A DNA stretch of 64,000 nt from Bemisia tabaci (Eukaryota; Arthropoda; Insecta; Hemiptera; Aleyrodidae): assembly GCF_918797505.1 (NCBI RefSeq), contig NC_092797.1:17311372-17375371 (forward strand), written 5' to 3'. A program made the position numbers and the translations under genes. How positions within the stretch are numbered: the stretch's first letter is position 1; every line of letters begins with the position of its first letter. Of the stretch, positions 24,232 through 34,313 are shown in pieces. The notes beneath the pieces are model-generated. The model was not told where the DNA came from. It saw nothing but the letters and a program-made list of their open reading frames with translations, and made no database searches.

Positions 24232-25129
24232 GTAGGCGCTTCCTATTTCCGCGAGGAATAAATCTGTTAATTAATGATTACGTCACTGCTGAGAACTAAT
24301 TAATGCTCCGACCCGGAGCTCCAGCTCAAAGCACCGAGCTCCCCATCTTTGAGGCGCTCTTACCGTGTTGATTGTAGTGAATCGATCTCCTCGACTTATT
24401 CGCTCGTTATTAAGTGTTGTAGGAATCTAAGTTCGATTGTATGATGCTCTTCGATATTTTAAAATGTATACTATTGAACTTTTGATATTTTTTTCGGTTG
24501 TGACCCAGCATTAAAAATTTGAGTATGATGAGACGATATTTTAGGTACCATCTCGATGGCAAAACTGAGCATACCTCAAAGCACGACATATTTCGATGTT
24601 TTTTAATTCATTTTTACTATAGATTACAGATGAAACAGCTGTATTTTTTGTCGGTGCAAATTAATTTTCACACTTTTCCTCGCCCATTTAACAAAATGAC
24701 CTCCAAAAACATTCTTTTACACTTTTCCAATAGTCTTCAGATGATCACGGTTGTTACCATCACCATCTCTCTCAATCCCTGTTAAATAAAGCCGGGGAAA
24801 AGTTTAGTATCAAAATAGGAGAAGATACTCGGAATCGTACTCATGCACCAAGGATATAGTCAGTGAAGTCAGAGCGCCTTCATTTTTAAATGTATGTGAC
24901 ACAGATGTCCGCAAAACACGAATAGTCGCATTTAGGCGCCGTGCTGCCATTAACTCGGTGTGGACACCTCTACTTCAATATCGGAGATTGGGATAATAGT
25001 CATAAAGAAGCAAATAATTGCATTCCTTGCGAAAAAGTTCAACAATCGTCTGCCAAATACCCTGATTCTTTGTTCTAAAAAAAAAGCTCGGATCTAGAGC
25101 GGCGAGGGACTAGGTAGGGCACTGAATAG

Positions 25130-25440
25130 AGGCACGCTTACTTTTCTATCCCAGCGTTCAAGTCTCTCCGCTCTCAGCAAAAAGGTCAACTTAAAATATT
25201 GACTTTCAACCATGCATGGGTAGATCCATCCCACAAAACTACGATTTTTCAATTTGGAAAATAGAAGTATAAAACTGTAAACGCTGAAAGTTCATGAATT
25301 CCCTAATTGCACGTGCTTACCGTGCGGTATGTTTGGGAGATCTATTTTGTTTTCTCTCTATCGGCTGCTTTCACGAAGAAGTCGAGGATGAGGGTGAACT
25401 TCTGATATGAGATTTATAGATAAGAATTAACAGCAGATGG
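25130..25440 (+). repeat. Dispersed repeat 'CAGCGTTAAAGTCTCTCC', copy
   Basis: TTTTCTATCCCAGCGTTCAA, GTCTCTCCGCTCTCAGC, ATATTGACTTTCAACCATGC, GTCGAGGATGAGGGTGAA. Adjoins the minisatellite. Confidence 0.75.
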
Positions 25441-25476
25441 AATGAGGGTGTAATGATGAGCGTTTACATTAAGGTA

Positions 25477-25718
25477 CATTTTGACCATTCCAGAGTCTAC
25501 TTCGACCATTTCAGTCCATTTCGACCATTTCAGTCAATTTCCACCTTTTCAGTCCATTTTGACCATTTCAGTCCATTTCGACGTGTTCAGTCGATTTTGA
25601 CCATTTCAGTCCATTTTGTGGCCATGAGTCTAATTTGACCATTTATCTATTTTGACCATTTCAGTCCATTTTGACCGTTTCACTCTATTCCGCCCATTTT
25701 CGTTCATTTTGACCGTTT
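25477..25718 (+). repeat. 19-bp minisatellite
   Basis: About 12 imperfect units of CAGTCCATTTTGACCATTT, most regular between 25506 and 25615. The 19-bp period shifts frame each unit, so it is not protein repeat. It stops where the CpG-rich block begins. Confidence 0.85.
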
Positions 25719-25724
25719 CGGGCC

Positions 25725-26400
25725 CATCCTGCCGTTACGCTGCGGTAACCGAGGCCACCCGAAATGAATCCGAGCGAGCGGTGTCGAACGTCGAACAGTC
25801 GGGCGCGCGGCGAGGCGCTTTATTTGAATTGAGAGACCGTTTCCTGTTCGATCACTAAATCACACGTCGCGCGTCGTTCGTGCGTTCGCGTGCGTGAGTG
25901 TGAGTGCACAGCTGATCCAAACTGGACGCGAACGGCGTTTCATAACCTTGACTCCGGCTATCAAGGTCCCGGGGCTCTCTGTCGCTCCCGTGTGTCCGAC
26001 GATTCGCCATCCTCGTCGTCACGTAGCCGTTTTTCAATAACGTTGCCGATTCGCGCAGATATTCGCGGTGAAAATCTGATTTTAAACGAGGATTTTGCAC
26101 GAGTCGGCAACATCCCCTTCGAGACTGCCGATGGAAAATTGCGGTCTTTTTTGCCGGCGTCCAGGGCTGTCAAGACGCCTCCGGGATCGACGGCTACCGC
26201 CGTTTGTGCCCGGGTTTTCCGGTGGATTCTGCACCGCTGCCGACGTCGATGACGAATGGAGTCGTAAACCGATGGAAAGTTCGGCGTATTTTCGCGGCGT
26301 GGCGTGGCGGCGGACTTTTTGGTCTGCCTGCGGGCGCTCGGCAGGGCTCTTGCGCGCGGCTGGTTTTGGGAGCTCGGCACACGCTTCTACGTGAAACACG
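25725..26400 (+). promoter_or_regulatory. CpG-rich, promoter-like block upstream of the Pdp1 exons
   Basis: A strong shift from the AT-rich background to CpG-rich DNA with no transposon in it, about 2 kb before the first confident Pdp1 exon. It includes pyrimidine-purine-poor TCGCGCGTCGTTCGTGCGT at about 25867. Overlapping ORFs on both strands (up to 139 codons) reflect GC content and show no known domain. A candidate alternative promoter or 5' UTR; no defining core element seen. Confidence 0.35.
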
Positions 26401-26599
26401 TTTTTTTTGCCGGGCGAAACGAGAGACGCTATCTCGGGATTACCTTTCGAAAATTAAGCGTCTGATTTCTGAGCCGGTTCTGGTAGAAGTGCTGGTAGCA
26501 TTTGACATGAGGATACACTCGAAAGAACCGTTTTATCACCGCTTGCTACCTCAAACTCCTGATCAAATTTAGCTTGACAGAGGGGAATATTGAAAAACA

Positions 26600-26954
26600 C
26601 ACGGAGAAAAAACTTCGTGCGTGGGACCCGAAGTTCAGGTCATATGGATCTCTGAAGCTTTTGGATTGAGCATCTGAGCACTTTAGGTCCAGCTGCTAAA
26701 GTTTAGATGACATATCTGAAACTTCAGTTCTTACATCTGAAGTACTTCGATTTTCACATCCAAAAAACTTCGGTTCTTACATCCGAAAAACTTCGGTTCT
26801 CACATCTGAAGTACTTCAGATGTAAGAACTGGAGTCTCTGTGTGATCCGAACCTCGACAGCTAGACCTAAAGTGTTCAGATGCTCAATGCGAAAACTTCA
26901 GAGATCCATATGACCTAAACTTCGGGCCCCACGCACGAGGTTTTTTTCTCCGTG
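26600..26954. mobile_element. CACGGAG MITE, copy
   Basis: Complete ends CACGGAGAAAAAACTTCGTG and CACGAGGTTTTTTTCTCCGTG (inverted). Internal blocks repeat AACTTCGGTTCT several times. Flanks read CA and CA, so a TA duplication is not preserved. Confidence 0.82.
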
Positions 26955-27022
26955 CATATAACGAGTACTTCGACCACCTGTCAAATTCCTCAGCCAGAAG
27001 TTAAATTTAAATCTTGGTCTCT

Positions 27023-27291
27023 GCGGGCTGATGATTGATATCGACAGGCGAAGCTATAGACAGAGAAGACATAGGCAAATGAAGCGATCCTACTAGTGGA
27101 AGTGGGTGCAATAGACAAAGAAGGTACGTAATACACCAAGTAACGGCAATCGACAAGAGATCCTACAGTTATAGTCCATCATTTTTCACCTTAGTCTATA
27201 CAAACCGCCCGTTTCAGCCAATAGGATCCCTCCGTATTCCTTATGTCCTCTTTGTCTATCGTTTTGTCTATCAATTTCAATAATAAGCCCG
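27023..27291. mobile_element. GCGGGCTGAT inverted-repeat MITE, copy 2
   Basis: GCGGGCTGATGATTGATATC ... TATAGACAGAGAAGACATAG on the left; CTCTTTGTCTATCGTTTTGT and AATAATAAGCCCG on the right, with the shared AATAGGATCCCT block. Confidence 0.78.
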
Positions 27292-28435
27292 GTGATTGGT
27301 TGAGTCCACGGTCCTGTGCAAAAGTTTCCCCATCAATTTCTGATTACTCTGTTACCCCAAAGGGTGATGTATCCGGTAACGTTGGTCCCAGAATCATCAC
27401 GGATCTCTTCATGTTCATCATGTATGTAGCTCTTCTTAATTTTTGCTCATTCAATGGACGAAATACGATACTATGACTTGTCTCTGACTATGACACGCAC
27501 AGATAACCCAATTTAAGTGCAGAGAATTAATAATTGAAACTTATCACCCTCTATTATGACGTAAAATCTCTCACCTCAAACCTGAGACCTGAGACCCCGG
27601 GAAAACCTTGTCGGAGGCCGCAGTCATTCATGGATGGCCGAAGACCTTAATCCTTGCCAATGATAACGCGATGATCCGGTAGTCTAACGACGCGGGGTTT
27701 CCTGTCCTACTGTCGCACCAATTAGCAAACCACTGCTCCTCCCCCTTCCCCCCGAAGAAAGCAAGCTGAAAGAAGCCAGGAGTCATCTCCAATCCGCATT
27801 CCTGCTAATTGCGAATCAGTCAAAGCCATGGTCGGTGGTGGACTGACGTAACTATGGTCGCAGTTTACAAGGTCCAAGGATCCCATGAAGGTCCATGGCG
27901 GAGGGAGGGAGTGCAGGGGCAGGTCTTCTGGGTCCGTCATCTTCACTCCGTTTTGGTCGATGTCAATTTAAAGTCGAGCTTTAACACCAATTTAGTCCTT
28001 AGCTTTGAACAATCGAGAGGAGGGTTGAACTGCAATGTTTCCACGAATCTGTTTGCTAAATTTTTCAGCTGCATGGTTAGATTCTCCGGGTAATCTTATT
28101 TTTTATGATGAAACAATCACTCACCCGTAGTAAAGCCACAGTATGACTCCATTTTGATCCTTCCTAAATTTTTTCAGTTTTGGCAAAAAATGAATCTCGG
28201 ACTTTAGCACCCTATAGATTTTGAATAGTTCAGATGGTACACTATACCATCACATCAAGAAGTTTCAGGGAGAGGAGGCAATACACCTGACCTCACACTG
28301 AACCTCAGGTACTGTCTTGACACTTACCAATTCCCAAATGGGAATTACTCGCCAAATATTTTTCAAATCCCAGATTGTCTAATAGGCATAGCTTACTTCA
28401 ACCGCTAACGTTCCGTATTTTTCTATTTTTTGCAG
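27292..28435 (+). other. Stretch preceding the first confident Pdp1 exon
   Basis: Probably intronic. Short ORFs on both strands near 27720-28090 lack domains. The acceptor pyrimidine tract lies at 28418-28435. Confidence 0.5.
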
Positions 28436-28566
28436 GAAAAACATGTGGGAAAGAAAACTCCGACAAGAAAGAAGACACAGATCTTTGGTCCAACGTCGAG
28501 GCTCAAGCAGCATTCCTCGGACCTAACTTATGGGATAAAACATTACCTTATGATGCCGACCTTAAG
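28436..28566 (+). CDS. Pdp1: Pdp1-like PAR-bZIP factor, internal coding exon (first confident exon)
   Basis: Internal exon of a PAR-domain basic leucine zipper transcription factor, which binds DNA as a dimer at TTAYRTAA-type sites in the nucleus. The exon opens after a TTTTTGCAG acceptor and closes on AAG before a GTAACT donor. Its first two bases complete a codon begun upstream (one base there), and it ends in phase 0. It encodes a Lys/Glu/Asp-rich stretch, then AFLGPNLWDKTLPYDADLK, the signature shared by vertebrate HLF/TEF/DBP and fly Pdp1 (AFLGP.LWDK.LPYD). The reading frame also runs upstream without ATG, so the true N-terminus lies in exons further 5'; fly Pdp1 uses several alternative promoters and first exons. 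Family identity is secure; the one-letter orthology (Pdp1 rather than another PAR-bZIP paralogue) is inferred from insects generally having a single member. Confidence 0.93.
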
Positions 28567-28838
28567 GTAACTTGAATTTTCTCCTCTGTTCCTCATCATT
28601 ACTAAAAATCAAAGTGTAGGGAATTGGCCAATGTTTCTTGCCAAAATTTTCAGATAATTTAATTCGCAATTTAATCTAAAATATCTGGAAAATTTCTCTC
28701 CCATACAGGTTCTCTAGCACTATCAAGTCTCTCGTGAAATTTTACATTAGAATAAGTATTTAAAACGCAAATCCCTAACACTTGCGAGATATTCATTTTC
28801 AGTTTGTACTTTAACGTAATTCTGATGAATTTCTCACA

Positions 28839-29290
28839 CACTGAAAAAAAGTTACGGGCTATATAGACATGTCGTTCGCTCTGGGCTCAGAAGCCCAAAG
28901 TTCCGTACCGTCGACTGCTCCAGGTGCCAAGCCCGGAACGCAGTCTGTATGTCTATACATACAGGGTGTACCAAAAGTCCGTCCCACCCCTGCTAACTTT
29001 TGAACGAAATGAGCTAGAGTAATGAAACTTTGGGAATGTTCCTATCTCAAAAGGGACCATCTTTTGGGGGGTCAAAAAGTTGGGGGCCCCCCGCGCCATC
29101 CCCCCCCCTGAGGGGGGACCAAAATTTTGACCCCCCAAAAGATGGTCCCTTTTGAGATAGGAACATTCCCAAAGTTTCATTACTCTAGCTCATTTCGTTC
29201 AAAAGTTAGCAGGGGTGGGACGGACTTTTGGTACACATTGTACAGCTCGTGAGTACAGCTCCCACGGTCGGAATTTTTTTTCGCACATAG
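28839..29290. mobile_element. CACTGAAAAA-type MITE, interrupted copy
   Basis: Left end CACTGAAAAAAAGTTACGGG, then GGCTATATAGACAT and GGCTCAGAAGCCCAAAGTTCCG; after the inserted 279-bp element it resumes with TACAGCTCGTGAGTACAGC and a T-rich end. The same order of blocks is found at 37749-38015 without the insertion. The right end is degraded, so its coordinate is approximate. Confidence 0.65.
28962..29240. mobile_element. 279-bp palindromic TA-flanked element inside a Pdp1 intron
   Basis: Flanked by TA on both sides (28960-28961 and 29241-29242). Ends read CAGGGTGTACC on the left and the complement of CAATGTGTACC on the right, followed by arms of about 110 bp that are almost perfect inverted copies (ACCAAAAGTCCGTCCC...). 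A short G/C-rich centre separates the arms. TA duplication and CA-starting termini fit a Tc1/mariner-class MITE. It interrupts another MITE. If transcribed within the intron it would fold as a long hairpin. Confidence 0.85.
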
Positions 29291-29372
29291 TTTTTTTCAA
29301 TTTTGGATGAAATTTGGAGGGAATCGGGATGAAATTCGACTAAATTGGTGTTTGTGTGGTTTGTGTGTTTAG

Positions 29373-29589
29373 CAGTATGTGGACTTGGACGAGTTCCTGT
29401 CGGATAGCGGGATCCCGGTGGACAGCGGCGGCGGCGGCGGAATGGTGCCCAAGCCGGAGACCGGACGCCTGTCTCCGTGCAGCTCCTCCCAGCAGCCTGT
29501 CCTCGGCGTCACCAAACGGGAGCCCTCCCCTGTACCTTCCGAACCTATGAGCCCTCTAGCCATTAACCCTCCTTCACCTGCAGATTCAA
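29373..29589 (+). CDS. Pdp1: Pdp1-like PAR-bZIP factor, activation-region exon
   Basis: Second confident exon, phase 0 in, phase 1 out (donor A|GTAAGC). It reads Y-VDLDEFLSDSGIPVD, matching the conserved Y.DL.EFLSE.GIP block of HLF/TEF/Pdp1, followed by a Gly run and a Ser/Pro-rich stretch (KREPSPVPSEP, INPPSPADS) typical of the poorly conserved transactivation/linker region. The acceptor is a tandem NAGNAG (TTTAGCAG): splicing at the first AG begins the exon at 29373 with CAG (Gln); splicing at the second begins it at 29376 with TAT (Tyr). Both keep frame. The intron before it is 806 bp and holds a nested transposon pair. Failure to use the donor would add 15 residues and a stop at about 29633. 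Confidence 0.92.
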
Positions 29590-30824
29590 GTAAGCACCCA
29601 CCTTCAAAAATTTCAGGTCATTTCGTCCACTAAAAGTTGGTTTACAGTAACGACGCACAATGGATCGACTCAATAGGAGTGGTCGGACAAAATGTGAAAA
29701 CTTTAAACGCTTATAACTCCGATTATACAAAACTTTGAGGTTCTTAAAGTAGCTCCATTGGTTTCCTCGTAAAATTTTCTTCTAGAAGCACCCCTTAAAG
29801 TTTCAAATGTGACGAAATAAACATCAAAATTCGCGGTTTTAGTGAAAAATTTCATGTCCGACTTCTCTAATTGATTCGATCCACTGTGCGACCTCTAATA
29901 AATTAGATCTAATGACCAAAAAGTCCAATATATTAAGTCCACAGACAATTTGTCTAATAATCAAATACGTCTACTTTACAGAAGGGTCTGCAGGCTTTTG
30001 GTCCCAAATAAAAAGATCTTTCGCAAGGTTTCATAAGTAACGTAACGCACTCATTCGGCCCTTAAGATTCTTTCCTTTTTTTGAAGTTGAGTAACGCAAC
30101 CATGGACCCCCCCCCCCCCCAGTAATTTCATAACGCTTAACGGAACCTCTCGAAAGATCTTAATAGAAATTGTGGGATACTTTTGAATCGATGGCTAAAG
30201 TGCGACACCACGACCACCACGTATCTTCATCGCGGTGTATAAAAATCTCCGCTCCCACAGTTGATTATTTTTTTTTAAAAGGAGCAAGTCAACTTCATAG
30301 CTTGAAATTAATGCAGAATATTCTACCGACAAAGAAAAAAATGAAAGAGGTTTTCGATAAATTACGTTGACTAATTCTCCAAGGAAAAAGTGAAGTATGA
30401 TTGGAAGTCTGCAACGTCGCAAACGGAAATACGAGGTCTCGCTTTTTGGCCATCGATACATAGCTGGATAAAATTTGATGTGCTTTTATTGATAGTGTAA
30501 AAAATAACGTCGAAGAAATGAGGATGATACATCTTGGATTTCGTATGCTTTAAAAAAAACAAGCGGAATCAAGGATATGAAAATTCGTATAATCTGACTG
30601 ATTTTGACATAGCCTAAAACATGAGGCATTTGTTTTTGTTTTGTTCCAATAACCTAAAGAAAGAAAGAAAGAAAGAGAGCGCAAGAGACAGGGAAACACG
30701 ATAAATATTATTTTTACCCTGTGCACCAGCACATGTACAGATAGTTTGTCTGAAAAATTGAGGGTGCTTTTATGATGTATTCGTAATATCAATTTGGTTA
30801 ACTGAATGTTTTTGTGTTTCACAG
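29590..30824 (+). other. Pdp1 intron
   Basis: 1235-bp GT..AG intron. Contains an inverted-repeat element at 29654-29890, a poly-C run near 30109-30121, and at about 30393-30470 a segment with short similarity (GCTTTTTGGCCATCGAT) to another in the last intron. An AAAG microsatellite lies near 30660. Confidence 0.85.
29654..29890. mobile_element. CGCACAGTGGATCGA inverted-repeat element, copy 2, in a Pdp1 intron
   Basis: CGCACAATGGATCGACTCAA at left and TTGATTCGATCCACTGTGCG at right; internal TTTCCTCGTAAAATTTTCTT and AAGCACCCCTTAAAG are the reverse of copy 1. No clear target duplication. Confidence 0.7.
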
Positions 30825-30928
30825 CTTTATCTTTTGCATCATCGAGTAGAGACTTTGATCCGAGAACACGGGCCTTTTCTGACGAAGAGTTGAAGCCACA
30901 GCCAATGGTAAAAAAATCAAGGAAGCAG
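30825..30928 (+). CDS. Pdp1: Pdp1-like PAR-bZIP factor, PAR-domain exon
   Basis: Third confident exon, entering after TTTCACAG and leaving at CAG|GTGAGA in phase 0; its first two bases join the single base left over from 29589 to make ACT (Thr). It reads LSFASSSRDFDPRTRAFSD then EELKPQPMVKKSRKQ, the proline-and-acidic-rich (PAR) subdomain, nearly identical in all PAR-bZIP proteins (DPR.R.FS.EELKPQPM.KK.RK). In the family this segment flanks the basic region and contributes to DNA-binding specificity. Upstream intron 1235 bp, downstream intron 929 bp. Confidence 0.94.
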
Positions 30929-31857
30929 GTGAGAGGCAACACCTGGTACCCTTTATTCATACTCAGCTTGAAGTAGAGAGGCTCGGCGCTTAAGTCACTG
31001 TGCGATGGTTGCCCGCACCAGATTTGAACTAGTTAGCTACTTGTAGCTCAGAAGCTACAAGAAAATTAAAAATAAATATTTATTACAGCCAATTGCACGG
31101 CTCAGCATGCCCATTGCTCAAATAGAACAAATCTGCTCAGTTAAATTAACCAAACTTTTGTTCCCGTGTAAGGTAGACCAATGTTACAGCTCAGGTAACC
31201 AAAATCTTCGATTTTGGTAAAGAAAATTTGGCTGGAAGAACGGAGTTTGGTTTGTTTAACTGACACTTTTCTGATGGTGATTCCAGTGTAGTTACATAAT
31301 GAAACATTGATGTAAACGGTAGCTCCAGTAATATGCATTTAATTTAGAACCTTGCCCTGATGACTGGGAGCACATATGGACCTACGATAATTGAAATAAC
31401 GAAACCAGAAAAATGTTGATAATGATGAGAGAAAAAATTCAAGAACAGGGGGAAAAAAGAATAAAGAGCAAAATTAATTTTTCAAATGCTATATACCTCT
31501 GATGCACCGCTTAATCTCGCTAAAATTTTGGAAAAAATTACCTTGATAAAATTTGTATTATGGAAGGGGGAGTACCTGAATAGTACAAGAAGCAAAAGAA
31601 TCTGCATTTTTTAATTTACATAAATTTAACTTTTTACCGTCTTTTGAGAGCGCTTAATAAGGATATCATAGTTTTACTTCGAGTAACGAGGAGAAAAAAT
31701 AATAAACCAACAACTTAAAAAAATGAGAGGAAATAAATAAATGAAACAAATGATCAAAAGAAAACTTTAGGACTGGGAAAATTTTCTTTTTCAATAAAAC
31801 TTGATTATCCTTCCAAAGCAGCTTCTTCATATCTCTTGGTTTTTTGTCCTCTTGCAG
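30929..31857 (+). other. Pdp1 intron
   Basis: 929-bp GT..AG intron. I see no recognisable element in it. Confidence 0.85.
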
Positions 31858-31995
31858 TTTGTACCCGATGGTCTCAAGGACGAGAAATATTGGGCCAGGC
31901 GCCGAAAGAACAACATGGCGGCTAAACGATCTAGAGATGCCCGTCGTCTTAAAGAAAACCAAATCGCTCTTAGAGCTGGTTTCCTCGAAAAAGAG
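31858..31995 (+). CDS. Pdp1: Pdp1-like PAR-bZIP factor, basic-region exon
   Basis: Fourth confident exon, 46 whole codons between CTTGCAG and GAG|GTATGT. It encodes [19 protein letters not shown] then [27 protein letters not shown]: the complete basic DNA-contacting region with the invariant [11 protein letters not shown] bZIP signature, and the start of the zipper (Ile of ENQI and Leu of FLEKE in a/d heptad spacing). If the following intron is retained the frame adds 15 residues and stops at 32041-32043, which would give a DNA-binding region with almost no zipper. Confidence 0.95.
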
Positions 31996-34226
31996 GTATG
32001 TATAATATACATAGACAACCTATGTATGCATTGCTGTGAATAATGAATGGATGTATATATGATAAACAGAATGATGCGAGAATGAATAAAATATGGTTCC
32101 TTTATAATTTTATTCATTTACAAATAGCTTCATTTAGTATAAATGTGTCAAAATAGGTATTTTAAGGCCCCTAAATTCACTATATCAGGGTTTTATTCCT
32201 ACGTGGTAAATCATATCGACATCCAAAGCGTAAAACCACGTAACTCTGTTTGCGACATTGCAGACTTCTTCCTCTTCCTCTTCTTCTTCTTCTTCTCTAC
32301 AAACGACTAAGGCATAGCCCTGATTGTCAGGTCATCTAGTTCATAGAGCACACTAAATCATAAATATTATACTATCCAAAAATCGCTAAAAATGAGGACT
32401 CGTAAAAAATAAAAACAATAATAAAATAGTCGATTATCCGCAGATTCCCTACATTACTTTATTTTATTTTATTTTATTTTATTTTTTTGGGGGGGGGGGG
32501 AACTAGCCATTGTAAACTCTTGAAAACTACCTTAATTTTTCCTCTTTGTTAGTAGAATATTCTGTATTTTTAAGCTACAAAGTTGGCTTATCTCTCTTCG
32601 AAAAAAAGAAAAAAATAGTAGGTAGCGGATTTTCTTGAACACCGCAATGGAGATGCATGACTTTGCTTTTTGGCCATCGATGAATTCGTAAGGTAGAGCC
32701 ATAGAAACTGAACTAATAATTCAGGAATAATCGGGCATTCATAAGCACGTGAGGACTGAGGAATCGCCAAGTGTAAAACATTCTCTTATAATTCTTTAGC
32801 CGTTAACTAAAGGTATGTGTCAAAACATCACCATCTTCCCCACACCTCAGCTTAAAGCTAACTTGCCTAAAGTCCACGCCAAATAAATCTATGCTCTTTT
32901 AGACTGCGGCAGAGGATCCGCCATCTTGCCATTTGCATTTACTTTACATGCAAAAGTGATGTCAGGCGATCCTCTGTCGTAGTCTAAAAGAGCATAGATT
33001 TATTTGGCGTGGACTCTATGATTTAGCGTTGTCAGAAAAGTCATTTTTGACAGCTCTCAAAAAATCTAATTCCTCGGAAAATACCTGATATAGAAATTGA
33101 TCATACCTGTGTCGTAAAGGCTGTCGAGATTGATATCTCAGCCTCGAGTCTCAATGAGGCAAAAAATTGTGCTTGTTTTTATTTCTATTAATAATAATTT
33201 TAGTTTTGTATACTTACTCTTTTTTTCACATTTTCACCACATTTTTCTCATCAGTTTTCCACAAAATTTTTCGACTTTTGGCCCCGCAAAATGTCCCCTC
33301 CTTCCACATTTTCGGGGCTTTTCCACATTTTCACGCGCCCGCCCGGGCGCGTGATCGGGCATTTTCTGCACCCCTGAAATTTTCCCCAAAACCGTCTTTA
33401 CTGTGATTTGTGTTATTTTTTAACTACCTTGGTCACCCATTCATAAGAAATTGTTGACCATCAACCCCCCCCCCCCCCCCATTGGAAATTTCTAGCTACA
33501 TCATCGTATGCATCTGTTTACACATAGCCACAACTAGATTCATAGTTTACAACAGAATGATCGCTATGAGCCCGTATGTAAGTTAATTGTTGAATTGGCG
33601 GCTTAAAGCATCGAGTAAGAAGGACTTGCCTACGTTTTCAAGTTTCTATTATTTGCAATACCAATAAAGGGAATAGGCCTTGTAGGTTATTATTCCTCAA
33701 TTCTCTATTTCCTTGATCCATACGTTTCTACATCAGCATGGGTCAATTTTAACCTGGTACAACTTAAAATTGATAAATATTGAATAACTACGATATAAAT
33801 CTAGAATCGATAGTGAGAAAGAAACTGTTGTTTACCAAGTTTTCTCGTGTATTGTCATTATCACGAGTAAAAAATAATATCAGTAATTCCGACAATTATC
33901 TTAATTACCAGATAGAAAAGCATCTATATTCGTCTTGATAGTTGTGTCAGTGACAAGAGAAAGTTACTGCCTCACCACCATGAATATCAGAGTGGATAAT
34001 GTACAAATACTAAATAAAACTACAGTGTTGCGTTTGATGACTAAGTTATGTTGTTGATAACTATATTCTCCCAAAAACATGATGATTTTTCATTATTGTA
34101 ATGAGTGTCCGTTACAAATAAAATACGAAAATAAAATGGCATAATGTCGGGAGCCACCCTGATCCCTCATAGGCTCATACGCCATTGAAGAGTTTAAATT
34201 ACTAATTGAATTTTTTATCTTTTCAG
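31996..34226 (+). other. Pdp1 intron, longest visible
   Basis: 2231-bp GT..AG intron. Contains a CTT microsatellite (about 32262-32296), a (TTTTA)n tract followed by poly-G (about 32455-32500), a perfect-ended palindromic element (32871-33015), a dispersed repeat copy (about 33285-33376) and a poly-C run (about 33466-33480). Confidence 0.85.
32871..33015. mobile_element. 145-bp palindromic MITE in the last Pdp1 intron
   Basis: Arms of about 48 bp are near-perfect inverted copies: AGTCCACGCCAAATAAATCT, ATGCTCTTTTAGACTGCG, GCAGAGGATC. The loop is about 45 bp. Target duplication not clear. Confidence 0.82.
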
Positions 34227-34313
34227 AACATGGGACTTAGGCAGGAGATGGAGCGGCTAAAGAATGAGAACATGGCGCTTCGTGATAGATTATCTAAATT
34301 TACTGAGATCTAG
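34227..34313 (+). CDS. Pdp1: Pdp1-like PAR-bZIP factor, terminal leucine-zipper exon with stop
   Basis: Last coding exon after TTTTCAG, 28 codons plus TAG at 34311-34313. It reads NMGLRQEMERLKNENMALRD then RLSKFTEI. Joined to the previous exon, Leu residues fall every seventh position (FLEKENMG-L, RQEMER-L, KNENMA-L, ending in Phe), a complete leucine zipper. The tail after the zipper is only about five residues, shorter than in vertebrate HLF. The intron before it (31996-34226) is 2231 bp, the longest in the visible part of the gene. All five exons together give about 225 residues of the protein. Confidence 0.93.
   Translation, partial: NMGLRQEMERLKNENMALRDRLSKFTEI

Larger units (their letters stand above)
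28567..29372 (+). other. Pdp1 intron with nested transposons
   Basis: GT..AG intron of 806 bp. Most of its second half is a MITE (about 28839-29290) into which a 279-bp palindromic element has inserted (28962-29240); both are listed separately. Confidence 0.85.

Noticed and set aside
25890..26572. Several overlapping ORFs of 99-139 codons on both strands
   Set aside because: Arise from CpG-rich sequence with few stops; none has family motifs or a phase-compatible donor to the Pdp1 exons.
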